Assembly: GCF_027359675.1 (NCBI RefSeq)
Contig: NZ_CP114786.1
Location: forward strand, 3,756,501 to 3,820,500
Reading direction: 5' to 3'
Origin: Roseibium sp. Sym1
Lineage (GTDB): Bacteria; Pseudomonadota; Alphaproteobacteria; Rhizobiales; Stappiaceae
DNA length: 64,000 nt
In this document: one piece after another, positions 48,005 to 56,340 of the stretch
How the letters are laid out: each line of letters starts with the position of its first letter
Position numbering within the stretch: position 1 is the stretch's first letter
Made by a program: the position numbers and the translations under genes
The notes under the pieces: generated by a model
Databases searched by the model: none
Seen by the model: only the letters and a program-made list of their open reading frames with translations
Told to the model about the DNA's origin: nothing

Positions 48005-48496
48005 TCACTCGGCCACCAGATCCGCCAGCCGGCCGAAGCAGCCGTTCCAGCCGCCGCCGACGCCGCGGCGGGCATCCTCGGTCCTGATGGCCTCGTGGCG
48101 AAGCTTGACCTCCGTCGCCTTGCCGGCCTCCGCAAAGGTGACGGTGACCTTCGAGCTGTCGGTGGATTCGCGCGTACCGTCGGCGAATTCCTGCACGTGA
48201 CGCCACGAGAATTCCAGCCGGTTCGGAGCCTCGATCGCAAGGTACTCGCCTTCGAAATGGATCTGCTTGTCTTCCGTTTTCTCGATGACGAAACACCAGC
48301 GGCCGCCGACCTTCAGGTCGATATCCGCCGAGACCAGGCTGCCCCCCTTCGGCACGAACCAGCAGCGGACCTGGTCCGGCTCCGTGAAGGCCCGGAAAAC
48401 ACGGGCGGGGGAGGCCCGGAACAGGCCCTCGACCATGACCGGTTCCATGCCGGGCTCGGACTTCAGAAACTCTCGGGAAGGCTGTTGAACGGTCAT
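48005..48496 (-). CDS. SRPBCC (AHSA1-like) domain protein
   Basis: A 163-residue START/Bet v1-fold protein: GLFRASPARVFRAFTEPDQVRCWF, LKVGGRWCFVIE, and the C-terminal helix GGGWNGCFGRLADLV. Members bind hydrophobic ligands or act with Hsp90-like partners; those next to an ArsR regulator, as here, form a common but little-studied pair. Its start overlaps the stop of the ArsR gene by 4 bases, so the two are translated together. Confidence 0.88.
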   Translation of the reverse strand: MTVQQPSREFLKSEPGMEPVMVEGLFRASPARVFRAFTEPDQVRCWFVPKGGSLVSADIDLKVGGRWCFVIEKTEDKQIHFEGEYLAIEAPNRLEFSWRHVQEFADGTRESTDSSKVTVTFAEAGKATEVKLRHEAIRTEDARRGVGGGWNGCFGRLADLVAE

Positions 48497-48831
48497 GTGT
48501 CTTTGTCCTCATTGGCAAGATGTCGGGCGAGAGCGTCGAACCTGTCGATCCAGAAGCTCTCGTATTTGCCGAGCCAGTCGACGGCTTCCTTGATCGGTGC
48601 GCCGCGCAGGCGGCAGTGGCGTGTGCGGCCGCGTTTCTCGATGTCGACCAGGCCGGCATCCGACAGCACCCGCAGGTGCTTGGAAACCGCGGTCAGCGAC
48701 ATGTCGAACGGTTCCGCCAGCTCCGACAGCGGCGTTTCGCCGTCGGCAAGGCGGGCGACAATCGCGCGGCGGGTGCCGTCGCTGAGGGCCGCAAAGGTGG
48801 CATCGAGTTGGGGCATGTCCTGCACAGTCAT
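48493..48831 (-). CDS. ArsR family transcriptional regulator
   Basis: A 112-residue winged helix-turn-helix protein: LDATFAALSDGTRRAIVARLADGETPLSELAEPFDMSLTAVSKHLRVLSDAGLVDIEKRGRTRHCRL. No metal-binding cysteine motif (ELCVCDL type) is present, so it is of the metal-independent type that is usually paired with an SRPBCC gene. An inverted repeat overlapping its promoter suggests autoregulation. ATG 48831 is preferred; ATG 48816 is possible. Confidence 0.9.
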   Translation of the reverse strand: MTVQDMPQLDATFAALSDGTRRAIVARLADGETPLSELAEPFDMSLTAVSKHLRVLSDAGLVDIEKRGRTRHCRLRGAPIKEAVDWLGKYESFWIDRFDALARHLANEDKDT

Positions 48832-48848
48832 ATAAAGTGAACCTTTTG

Positions 48849-48880
48849 GTTGACTATCATCTGAAGCTATTATAGTCAAC
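48849..48880. promoter_or_regulatory. Inverted repeat operator between arsR-like gene and GST gene
   Basis: GTTGACTAT (48849-48857) and ATAGTCAAC (48872-48880) are perfect 9-base arms 14 bases apart. On the minus strand TATAAT (48874-48869), with TTTTAC 17 bases upstream, gives a likely promoter for the ArsR gene, and the repeat covers its -10. The glutathione transferase gene starts 95 bases to the right and may share control. Confidence 0.6.
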
Positions 48881-48974
48881 TGATTGGTTGAGTAAAAGTG
48901 TGGCGCGCGACACGGCTCGGCTTTTCCCCGGATCCGGCCGGCCCGGGCCCAATCGAATGACAGGAGAGACAGAC

Positions 48975-49622
48975 ATGAAACTCTTTACGACGGATCTTTC
49001 ACCCAATTGCCGCCGCGTGGAGGCAACGCTTCATCACCTGGGCCTTTACGACGAGGTTGATGTCATCCGGCTGAACCTGGCGACCGGCGAACACCAGCGG
49101 GACGACCTGCGGGCCGCAAACCCGAACGGCAAGGTGCCGACGGTGGTCGTCGGCGACATGAGCCTGTGGGAATCCAATCCGACGATGATCTACCTGGCCG
49201 ACAAGGCCGGTGCCGAAGACTTCTGCCCGTCGGACGCCAAGACAAGGTTCGAGATCCTGCGCTGGATGTCCTGGGAACTGCAGCACTACAACCGGGCTCT
49301 GGGCGACATTCTCTGGGAAACGATCGCCAAGGCGAAGTTTGGAATGGGAGCGCCGGACCAGGAGATCATCGCAAAGCAGATGGACAATTTCCACCGCTTC
49401 GCCGCCGTTCTGGATGCGCAGCTCGAGGGAAGGGACTACATTCTGGGCGACACGGTGACCGTGGTCGATTTCGCAGTCGGTGGCCCGTCGGCTCTTGCCC
49501 TGCACCCGGCCTCGCAGGTGCCGCTGGACGCCTATCCGAACGTGAAGGCCTGGTATCTGCGCCTGGAGGCGCTGCCCGCCTGGGCGGCAACGGCGCCCAA
49601 GATCTTGTCCGAAGCGGCCTGA
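48975..49622 (+). CDS. Glutathione S-transferase family protein
   Basis: A 215-residue GST: thioredoxin-like N-terminal domain (MKLFTTDLSPNCRRVEATLHHLGL, NPNGKVPTVVVGDMSLWESNPTMIYLADK, with the cis-proline in KVPTVV) and an all-helical C-terminal domain (ILGDTVTVVDFAVGGPSALAL). Likely conjugates or reduces electrophiles with glutathione. AGGAGAG lies eight bases before ATG 48975. It is divergent from the ArsR/SRPBCC pair across a shared inverted repeat, so co-regulation is plausible. Confidence 0.9.
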   Translation: MKLFTTDLSPNCRRVEATLHHLGLYDEVDVIRLNLATGEHQRDDLRAANPNGKVPTVVVGDMSLWESNPTMIYLADKAGAEDFCPSDAKTRFEILRWMSWELQHYNRALGDILWETIAKAKFGMGAPDQEIIAKQMDNFHRFAAVLDAQLEGRDYILGDTVTVVDFAVGGPSALALHPASQVPLDAYPNVKAWYLRLEALPAWAATAPKILSEAA

Positions 49623-49641
49623 GACCTTCGGCACGCAAGCC

Positions 49642-49669
49642 GGCGGCCCCGATGACGGGCCGCCGTCTT
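49642..49669. terminator. Terminator between convergent GST and phzF-like genes
   Basis: A 9-bp stem CGGCGGCCC/GGGCCGCCG with a 7-base loop and TCTTG after it, in the 56-base gap between the two stop codons. Confidence 0.7.
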
Positions 49670-49678
49670 GCCGATATG

Positions 49679-50590
49679 TCAGAGAAACAGTTCGCCGCGT
49701 GCGACCAGCGTTGCCTGGCCGCCGATGCGAACAGCATGCATTCCGCCGTTCTCGATGTCGATTTCCAGGTCGATCAGGGACGGCCGGCCCATCTCGAAGC
49801 CCTGCTCGATGCGGATGTGGTGGGTGCCGTTGGGCAGGTCGTCGTAATAATCGACAACACCTGCAAAGGCGGCCGCGGCGGACCCGGTGGCCGGGTCTTC
49901 GGGAATGCCCATGTCGGGGGCGAACAGGCGCGCGTGAAAGGCGCTGTCATGGGAGCGGGTTTCCCGGCAATAGACATAGGCGTCCGAGTGCCCGTTCTTG
50001 CCGAAACCGGCCTTCCACATGGACTGGACAGGCTTGGCGCGGGCAAGGGCATCGAGATCGCGCACCGGGACGAACGTAAAGGGCGGACCGACACGAAAGG
50101 TCGACGGGGCATGGTTCTCGAAGCCGATGTCGGAAGGTTCCAGGTTGAGCGCGGCGGCGATCAGCTCGGCATTGTGTGTCGGGCCTGCGGGTTCCGGGAG
50201 GCTGGGAACGTCGAATTCGGCGAAGGCGGCCGCGTTTTCCCTGAGGATCACGGCGCAGCGCACGGTGCCGATCTTCTGTTTCAGGACGACCACGGCATCC
50301 TGCTCTCCGGAGATGTCGCCGAACCGCTCCTTGGCCATCAGGATCGCGGTTCCGACCGTCGGGTGGCCGGCAAAGGGCAGCTCCATCTTGGGCGTGAAGA
50401 TCCGCATGTTGGCGGAATGTCCGGGGTTTTCCGGGGGAAACACAAAGACCGTTTCGGAGAGATTGAACTCGCCGGCGATTTTCAGCATCTGCGCGTCGCT
50501 GAGGCCTTCTGAGTCCAGAACCACCGCCAGGGGGTTCCCGGCCAGGCTGGTGTTGGTGAAGACATCCAGGATCGCGTAGCGGCGGCTCAT
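49679..50590 (-). CDS. PhzF family isomerase/epimerase
   Basis: A 303-residue protein with the duplicated diaminopimelate-epimerase-like fold of PhzF. Signatures are [22 protein letters not shown] at the start, the catalytic Glu in [22 protein letters not shown], and [15 protein letters not shown] in the second half. Outside phenazine clusters the substrate of such proteins is unknown, and no phenazine genes are here. ATG 50590 was chosen because the family starts right at the YAILDVF strand. Confidence 0.9.
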   Translation of the reverse strand: MSRRYAILDVFTNTSLAGNPLAVVLDSEGLSDAQMLKIAGEFNLSETVFVFPPENPGHSANMRIFTPKMELPFAGHPTVGTAILMAKERFGDISGEQDAVVVLKQKIGTVRCAVILRENAAAFAEFDVPSLPEPAGPTHNAELIAAALNLEPSDIGFENHAPSTFRVGPPFTFVPVRDLDALARAKPVQSMWKAGFGKNGHSDAYVYCRETRSHDSAFHARLFAPDMGIPEDPATGSAAAAFAGVVDYYDDLPNGTHHIRIEQGFEMGRPSLIDLEIDIENGGMHAVRIGGQATLVARGELFL

Positions 50591-50666
50591 ATTTTGTTTC
50601 TCCCTGGATCGGCCTGCGTTCGAAACGTGGTGCTCGAACACAGAAAACCGATCGGTCGCAAGCTGT

Positions 50667-50706
50667 TAGAGCATCCGTCGCGTTTGGACCAACCGCATAT
50701 GCTCTC
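50667..50706. repeat. Short remnant resembling the 11691-11990 element ends
   Basis: TAGAGCAT, two extra bases, then GTCGCGTTT matches the first 17 bases of the terminal repeat at 11691, and ATGCTCT appears inverted 25 bases later. It may be a solo, collapsed copy. The rest of the 242-base gap around it holds nothing recognisable. Confidence 0.4.
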
Positions 50707-50832
50707 ACGAATTACCCATATACCCGTGCGGGGTGAGCGGACTTTTGCATGTTAGGACACGTCCTGCCAGTGCTTAGTGCGCGAACATGGTGAACAAATC
50801 CTTGTTGTCTTGGGGACGGACAATCGGCTCCA

Positions 50833-51984
50833 TCAGGACAACAGATAGCGGCCGACAGCCCGTGCATAAGGAACAACGGCCGGGTCCTCGAGGTCCGCGC
50901 GGGTTCTCATGATCCTGACATCGGCCAGTTCCTGTTCCGGCGATGCTGTCGAGTGGCGCATGATGGCGTCCCGAAGATCCTCGGCGGACCGGTCGAGTTC
51001 CATGACCAGGCCGACGGAAATGCGCGGGCCGTCAAAAGCGACCAGCAGATCCCTCGCCTCGACGTCGTCGCGGGTCAGGCCCGTCTCCTCTTCCAGTTCC
51101 CTGTAAATCGCCCCGACAACATCCACCTTGCCGTCGGCCTGCAGGTCGGTCGGGTCGAGATTGCCGCCCGGCGGGTAGATCATCCCGCCCGTGGCCGTGC
51201 GGTCGGACATGACACCGTAAAGCAGCGCGCCGTCGGCGGCGCGCAGGATCGCGGAGCCGAACAGGTTGAATGCGGAGCTGTCGGGGGCGCCCCAGTCGCG
51301 CCAGGCGAGATAGGCGGCGAAGGAACATTCCGTGCAGGTGCCGTTGAAAACGCCGTCTTCAAACCTGTAGCCGGTCAGTTTCAGCGTTCGCCCGTTCCAC
51401 AGAAGCGCGATCCGTTTCCTGGCTTCCTCGAAATGGTCGAGGATCTCCCGTTCATGAGCAGCCTCGAAGGACCAGGGCGTTTTCGAGATCCTGATATTCA
51501 GGGCGCTGACCTTGTGCACGCCGGGAGACAGCGGCCTTTCCATCAAAGGGATGTCCTTGCCAGGGGACATCTCGCTGGGCCGGGTCGCGATCGTCCGGAA
51601 ACCGCGCCTTTCGTAAAAGGGCGCGGCATGGGCATCGGATTCAAGATACAGCCGGGTGAGGCCTTCCTGCCGGGCCCGGTCTTCGGCGCGGGTCAGCAGC
51701 AACGCGCCGATGCCCTGGCCGTGGAGCTCGGGCTGCACGAACAGGAAGTCGATCAGCAGGGTGGTGGCGTCCTGTCTGGTGACGCCGGAAAAGGCCACCG
51801 GGGTCCCGCCGCGCTCGGCGACGGTCATGGTCAGCGAGCGGATCGTCGCTTCGGAAATCTGCCAGTGTTTGCGAAACTCCGCCATCAGGTGATCCGGATA
51901 GCCCCAGGACGCCTTGGCCCGGTGGAGGATCTCGGTAAGGGCAGGCGCGTCGGAAACAACGGCTGGACGGAGTTTGAGCGGCAT
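50833..51984 (-). CDS. GNAT acetyltransferase - Nudix hydrolase fusion
   Basis: A 383-residue two-domain protein. Residues 1-155 form a GNAT domain (RPAVVSDAPALTEILHRAK, IDFLFVQPELHGQGIGALLLTRAEDRA with the acetyl-CoA loop QGIGA, and YLESDAHAAPFYERRGF). Residues about 165-383 form a Nudix domain with the box core GAIYRELEEETGL preceded by GGNLDP; the first Glu of the classic GX5E is not obvious. A CTECS motif lies before the Nudix fold. Such fusions are uncommon; the second domain may hydrolyse a nucleotide derivative linked to the acetylation substrate. It starts at ATG 51984. Confidence 0.82.
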   Translation of the reverse strand: MPLKLRPAVVSDAPALTEILHRAKASWGYPDHLMAEFRKHWQISEATIRSLTMTVAERGGTPVAFSGVTRQDATTLLIDFLFVQPELHGQGIGALLLTRAEDRARQEGLTRLYLESDAHAAPFYERRGFRTIATRPSEMSPGKDIPLMERPLSPGVHKVSALNIRISKTPWSFEAAHEREILDHFEEARKRIALLWNGRTLKLTGYRFEDGVFNGTCTECSFAAYLAWRDWGAPDSSAFNLFGSAILRAADGALLYGVMSDRTATGGMIYPPGGNLDPTDLQADGKVDVVGAIYRELEEETGLTRDDVEARDLLVAFDGPRISVGLVMELDRSAEDLRDAIMRHSTASPEQELADVRIMRTRADLEDPAVVPYARAVGRYLLS

Positions 51985-52057
51985 GGGCGGTCCGGACGGT
52001 TGGCGTTCCGGACAGCCCTAGCCAGACTTTGTGAAAGTTACAAGGCAGGCAGTGCTG

Positions 52058-52960
52058 CTATCGAATGAACGTGCCGTTCTGCAATTCGCTCACCGCCTGG
52101 ATCAGTTCCTGGCGCGTGTTCATGACGATCGGGCCGTGCCAGGCGACGGGTTCCTTGATGGGGGCGCCGGAAACCAGCAGGAAGCGGATGCCCTCGTCAC
52201 CCGCCTGGACGACGATCTCGTCGCCGGAACCGAAGATCACCAGGGAGCGGTTGCCGGTTTCGTCGCGGATTTTCAGTTCCTCGCCGCCGAACTCCTTTTC
52301 CGTCAGCACGCCGAACGGGTCGGACGCGCCCTCGAAGCTGCCCGAGCCTTCGAAGACATAGGCGAAGGTCTGCTTGTAGGTGTCGACCTTGAAACGTTTT
52401 TTCTTCCCCGCGGGAACAAGGATGTCGAGATATTGCGGATCGGCCGCGATGCCGTCGACCGGGCCGTTCTTGCCCCAGAAGCTGCCGCAGATGATCCGGG
52501 CGGAGGTGCCGTCGTCGTCCACGACCACCGGGATGTCCTTCGAGGTGACGTCCTGGTAGCGCGGTTCGGTCATCTTGAGCGAGGAGGGCAGGTTGGCCCA
52601 GAGCTGGAAGCCGTGCATGCGGCCGCTGTCGTCGCCCTTGGGCATTTCCTGGTGCATGATGCCCCGGCCCGCGGTCATCCACTGGACGTCGCCTGCGGAG
52701 AGATTGCCGGTGTTGCCCAGGCTGTCGCCATGCTCGACCGTTCCCGCCAGCACATAGGTGATGGTTTCGATGCCGCGATGCGGATGCCAGGGGAAGCCTT
52801 TCAGATAGTCCTCCGGCCGCTCGTTGCGGAAATCGTCGAGCAGCAGGAACGGATCCAGCATCTCCGGGTCCTGGAAGCCGAAGACACGCTCGAGCCGGAC
52901 ACCGGCCCCTTCCAGGGTTGGCTGTGTCGAGCCGATATGGGTGACGGGACGAATGGACAT
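52058..52960 (-). CDS. Pirin family protein
   Basis: A 300-residue bicupin. The N-terminal metal site is in FPWHPHRGIETITYVLAGTVEHGDSLG and the following GDVQWMTAGRGIMHQEMP; these give the three His and one Glu that bind iron. Bacterial pirins include quercetin dioxygenases and redox-responsive regulators. The C-terminal cupin has lost most metal ligands, as usual. Start ATG 52960 (MSIRPVTHI). It is divergent from the ABC exporter. Confidence 0.92.
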   Translation of the reverse strand: MSIRPVTHIGSTQPTLEGAGVRLERVFGFQDPEMLDPFLLLDDFRNERPEDYLKGFPWHPHRGIETITYVLAGTVEHGDSLGNTGNLSAGDVQWMTAGRGIMHQEMPKGDDSGRMHGFQLWANLPSSLKMTEPRYQDVTSKDIPVVVDDDGTSARIICGSFWGKNGPVDGIAADPQYLDILVPAGKKKRFKVDTYKQTFAYVFEGSGSFEGASDPFGVLTEKEFGGEELKIRDETGNRSLVIFGSGDEIVVQAGDEGIRFLLVSGAPIKEPVAWHGPIVMNTRQELIQAVSELQNGTFIR

Positions 52961-53200
52961 GGTGTTTCCTTTGCGGGACTGGCTTTACCGCAAAGATAGA
53001 GGTTCTTTTCGCGAAACCCAGCCGCAGGCCGGAAAACGCTCTGTTTCCCGGTCCGAAACAATGTTTTTTTGCCACACGGGCATTGCTGAACCGATTTAGA
53101 CCGGCCTGCCTTGCAACTTGCGGCGGCTCTGCCCACATGCGAGTGTGCTCGCCCGTTTGCCCGTCTGGTCAAAACCCCTTTTCAAAACCGGTTGGATCTG

Positions 53201-54124
53201 ATGTCTCCGATATTGTCCGTACGCGACCTGGAAAAGACCTATGACGGTGGCTTTCAGGCACTCAAATCCGTGTCGCTGGACATCCACCAGGGCGAGGTGT
53301 TCGCACTGCTGGGACCGAACGGGGCCGGCAAGACCACCTTGATCAGCACGATCTGCGGACTGGTGACACCGACATCCGGCAGCATCTTTGTCGGCGGGCA
53401 CGATGCGCTGAAGGACTATCGCGCAGCGCGTCAGCTGATCGGGCTGGTGCCGCAGGAAATGCCGACGGCGCCATTCGAGATGGTCGGCGACACGGTCGCT
53501 TTCAGCCGCGGCCTGTTCGGCCTCCCGCCCAACCGGGAGCTGGTCGAAGGTATCCTCAAGGACCTGACGCTCTGGGAAAAGCGCGACAATCCGATCATGG
53601 CGCTGTCCGGTGGCATGAAACGGCGGCTGCTGGTTGCCAAGGCGCTGGCGCATGAGCCGCAGATCCTGTTCCTGGACGAGCCCACCGCCGGTGTCGACGT
53701 CGAGCTGCGCCACGACATGTGGCGCATCGTCGACGAGCTGAGGCAGAAGGGCGTCACCATTATCCTGACCACCCACTATATCGAGGAGGCCGAGGAAATG
53801 GCCGACCGGGTGGGGGTGATCAACAAGGGCGAGATCATTCTCGTGGAGGACAAGGCGGAACTGATGCGCAAGCTCGGCCGCAAGTTGCTGAGGCTGCATC
53901 TGAGTGAACCGCTGGCCGCGGTGCCGGCTGCACTTTCCGGCTATGACCTCAGCCTGGAGGACACGGGCTCAAGCCTGGTCTACACCTATGACAGCCAGGC
54001 GGAGCGGACCGGGATAACGTCGCTGTTGACGGACCTTTCCAAGGCCGGGGTGCGCTTCCAGGACCTCCAGACCGACCAGTCCTCGCTCGAGGACATTTTC
54101 GTCGATCTCGTCAGGCAGGGATAG
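53201..54124 (+). CDS. ABC-2 type exporter, ATP-binding subunit
   Basis: A 307-residue ATPase of the CcmA/YadG-like drug and polysaccharide export group. Walker A is GPNGAGKTT, the signature is [16 protein letters not shown], Walker B is [12 protein letters not shown], and the H-loop is [18 protein letters not shown] 53201 is used because the upstream frame to 53111 has no family similarity. The permease gene follows after an intervening acetyltransferase gene. In layout it matches E. coli YadG/YadH, whose cargo is unknown. Confidence 0.92.
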   Translation: MSPILSVRDLEKTYDGGFQALKSVSLDIHQGEVFALLGPNGAGKTTLISTICGLVTPTSGSIFVGGHDALKDYRAARQLIGLVPQEMPTAPFEMVGDTVAFSRGLFGLPPNRELVEGILKDLTLWEKRDNPIMALSGGMKRRLLVAKALAHEPQILFLDEPTAGVDVELRHDMWRIVDELRQKGVTIILTTHYIEEAEEMADRVGVINKGEIILVEDKAELMRKLGRKLLRLHLSEPLAAVPAALSGYDLSLEDTGSSLVYTYDSQAERTGITSLLTDLSKAGVRFQDLQTDQSSLEDIFVDLVRQG

Positions 54125-54128
54125 CACG

Positions 54129-54605
54129 ATGACACGGCCCCTTGCCTATACCATCCGCAGGGCGGAGCTGAGCGACAGGGATGCGCTCACGGACCTGTGC
54201 ATGCGCTCCAAGCAGTCCAACGGCTATGACGATGCCTTCATGGCGATGTGTACCGGGGAACTGAGGGTTCGCGACAGCTGGATCCTCGACGATGATTTCT
54301 GGCTGGCGGAGACGGAAGAGGGCGCGCTTGTCGGCTGCATCCGGCTTTCAACCGGGACCGATGGCGTCACCGGCGAACTGGAAACCTGTTTCGTCGATCC
54401 GGACCGGCAGGGTCAACGGATCGGCCAGAGGCTGTTCGATGCGCTGCACGGCCGCGCCAGGGACCTCGGGCTGACCCGGATCGGGCTGGATGCCGATCCG
54501 TTCGCCGAGCCGTTCTACGCCCGCATGGGATTTGAGACAGTGGGCCGGACACCGTCCGGTTCGATCCCGGGGCGCACCTTGCCCCGGATGCAGATGGCAC
54601 TTTGA
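54129..54605 (+). CDS. GNAT acetyltransferase within the ABC exporter operon
   Basis: A 158-residue GNAT protein: YTIRRAELSDRDALTDLCMRSK, acetyl-CoA motif LETCFVDPDRQGQRIGQRLFDAL, and the C-terminal IGLDADPFAEPFYARMGFETVG. It starts 4 bases after the ATPase stop and ends 18 bases before the permease start, so all three are co-transcribed. The enzyme may modify the exported compound. Substrate unknown. Confidence 0.86.
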   Translation: MTRPLAYTIRRAELSDRDALTDLCMRSKQSNGYDDAFMAMCTGELRVRDSWILDDDFWLAETEEGALVGCIRLSTGTDGVTGELETCFVDPDRQGQRIGQRLFDALHGRARDLGLTRIGLDADPFAEPFYARMGFETVGRTPSGSIPGRTLPRMQMAL

Positions 54606-54623
54606 GACGGGGCTACGGGGCAG

Positions 54624-55385
54624 ATGAATTTCGAGGCAGTCAAGTCGATCTATGTTGCGGAGATGGCCCGCACCCGGCGCACGATCATGCAGAGCGTGAT
54701 TTCGCCGGTCATCTCCACGGTGCTCTATTTCGTCGTCTTCGGCGCGGCCATCGGCTCCCGCATTTCGGAAGTTGACGGTGTCAGCTATGGCGCCTTCATC
54801 GTGCCGGGACTGATCATGCTGTCGCTGATGACCCAGAGCCTGTCCAACGCGTCCTTCGGCATCTATTTCCCGCGCTTCACCGGCACGATCTTCGAGGTGC
54901 TGTCCGCGCCGGTGTCCTTCCTGGAGATCACCATTGCCTATGTCGGCGCGGCGGCAACCAAGTCTGTCATCGTCGGCGTCATCATCCTGATCACGGCGAA
55001 CTTCTTCGTGCCGCTGGAAATCCAGCATCCGTTCTGGATGGTGGCGTTCTTCATGCTGACGGCGATCACGTTCGCGCTGCTCGGTTTCATCATCGGGATC
55101 TGGGCGGACAATTTCGAAAAACTGCAATTCGTGCCGCTCCTGATCGTCACGCCTCTGGCTTTTCTCGGCGGCAGCTTTTATTCCATCAACATGCTGCCGG
55201 AATTCTGGCAGAAGGTCACGCTGGTCAACCCGGTCGTCTATCTGATTTCCGGGTTCCGCTGGAGCTTTTACGGCCAGGCCGATGTCAGCCTGTGGCTGTC
55301 GTTGCTGGCAACCACGATTTTCCTCGGCGCGTCACTGGCCGTGGTGCACTGGATATTCAAGACCGGTTACCGCCTGAAACCGTGA
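54624..55385 (+). CDS. ABC-2 type exporter, membrane subunit
   Basis: A 253-residue permease with six predicted membrane helices and the ABC-2 signature in the last third ([37 protein letters not shown]). It resembles E. coli YadH. It works with the ATPase two genes upstream. A D,D-carboxypeptidase gene follows 28 bases later. Confidence 0.92.
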   Translation: MNFEAVKSIYVAEMARTRRTIMQSVISPVISTVLYFVVFGAAIGSRISEVDGVSYGAFIVPGLIMLSLMTQSLSNASFGIYFPRFTGTIFEVLSAPVSFLEITIAYVGAAATKSVIVGVIILITANFFVPLEIQHPFWMVAFFMLTAITFALLGFIIGIWADNFEKLQFVPLLIVTPLAFLGGSFYSINMLPEFWQKVTLVNPVVYLISGFRWSFYGQADVSLWLSLLATTIFLGASLAVVHWIFKTGYRLKP

Positions 55386-55413
55386 GGCGCGCCGGACGCG
55401 GGATGGGATTGGA

Positions 55414-56304
55414 ATGCGCTGGATTTCCACTTTGAAACGCGGCTCCGTCCTGCTTCTGGCCGTTGCATTGGCGGCTTGCCAGACGGCGCAGGGACCGGCC
55501 ACAACGGCGGCTTCGGCCTCCGCAACGCCAGCGGTTCAAAGTGCCTCCCTGCCGGTCATCAGCTATGCCCCGGCCACGGCGGTCGAGCGCGGCTTTTCGG
55601 CGCTTGTCCTGAATGCCGCGACAGGCGAGGAACTCTACGCCGTCGACGCCGACGCGCCGCGCTATCCCGCGTCGCTGTCGAAGATGATGACGCTCTACCT
55701 CCTGTTCGAAGCCGTTTCCGAGGGACGCTATTCCCTGTCCTCGCCGCTGACCGTGTCGGCAAAGGCGGCCGCCGAGCCGCCGGCCAAGATCGGTCTGAAG
55801 GCAGGCTCCACCATTACCGTGGAACAGGCCGCCCGTGCGCTGGCCGTGAAGTCGGCCAATGATGTTGCGCTCGCGATTGCCGAAAACCTTGCCGGTAGCG
55901 AGGCGGCCTTCGCCCGCCAGATGACGGAGCAGGCGCGGGCGCTGGGCCTGTCGCGGACCCGGTTCGTCAACGCCACCGGGCTGCCCGATCCGTCCCAGGT
56001 GACCTCGGCGCGCGACATGGCCAAGCTCGGTCTCGCGCTGAAGCGGCGGTTTCCGCAATATGGCAGCTATTACCGGGCGAAGTCGTTTTCCTATAACGGC
56101 CGCTCCTTCCGGGCGACCAACAACCTGATCGGCAAGGTCGCCGGCGTCGACGGTCTGAAGACCGGCTATATCCGCATGTCCGGCTACAATCTCGTGGCCA
56201 CGGCCAATCGCGGCGGCAAGCGCCTGGTCGTGGTCGTCATGGGCGGGCAGAGCGAAGCCGCACGCGACAGGGAAGTCACGCGGCTGATCGAGGCCTATTC
56301 CTGA
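55414..56304 (+). CDS. D-alanyl-D-alanine carboxypeptidase (S11 family), lipoprotein
   Basis: Trims pentapeptide side chains of peptidoglycan. The 296-residue protein has a lipoprotein signal with lipobox LAAC (Cys22), which is unusual for this family, followed by a Ser/Ala-rich linker. The three catalytic motifs are present: SLSK (Ser87-Lys90), SAN in VKSANDVALAIAE, and KTG in DGLKTGYIRMSGYN. The usual C-terminal amphipathic anchor of PBP5 is absent, so the lipid would replace it as the membrane tether. Confidence 0.9.
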   Translation: MRWISTLKRGSVLLLAVALAACQTAQGPATTAASASATPAVQSASLPVISYAPATAVERGFSALVLNAATGEELYAVDADAPRYPASLSKMMTLYLLFEAVSEGRYSLSSPLTVSAKAAAEPPAKIGLKAGSTITVEQAARALAVKSANDVALAIAENLAGSEAAFARQMTEQARALGLSRTRFVNATGLPDPSQVTSARDMAKLGLALKRRFPQYGSYYRAKSFSYNGRSFRATNNLIGKVAGVDGLKTGYIRMSGYNLVATANRGGKRLVVVVMGGQSEAARDREVTRLIEAYS

Positions 56305-56340
56305 TCGGGCCGCCGGAGCGCCGGCCGGGCCGATGGTCCG

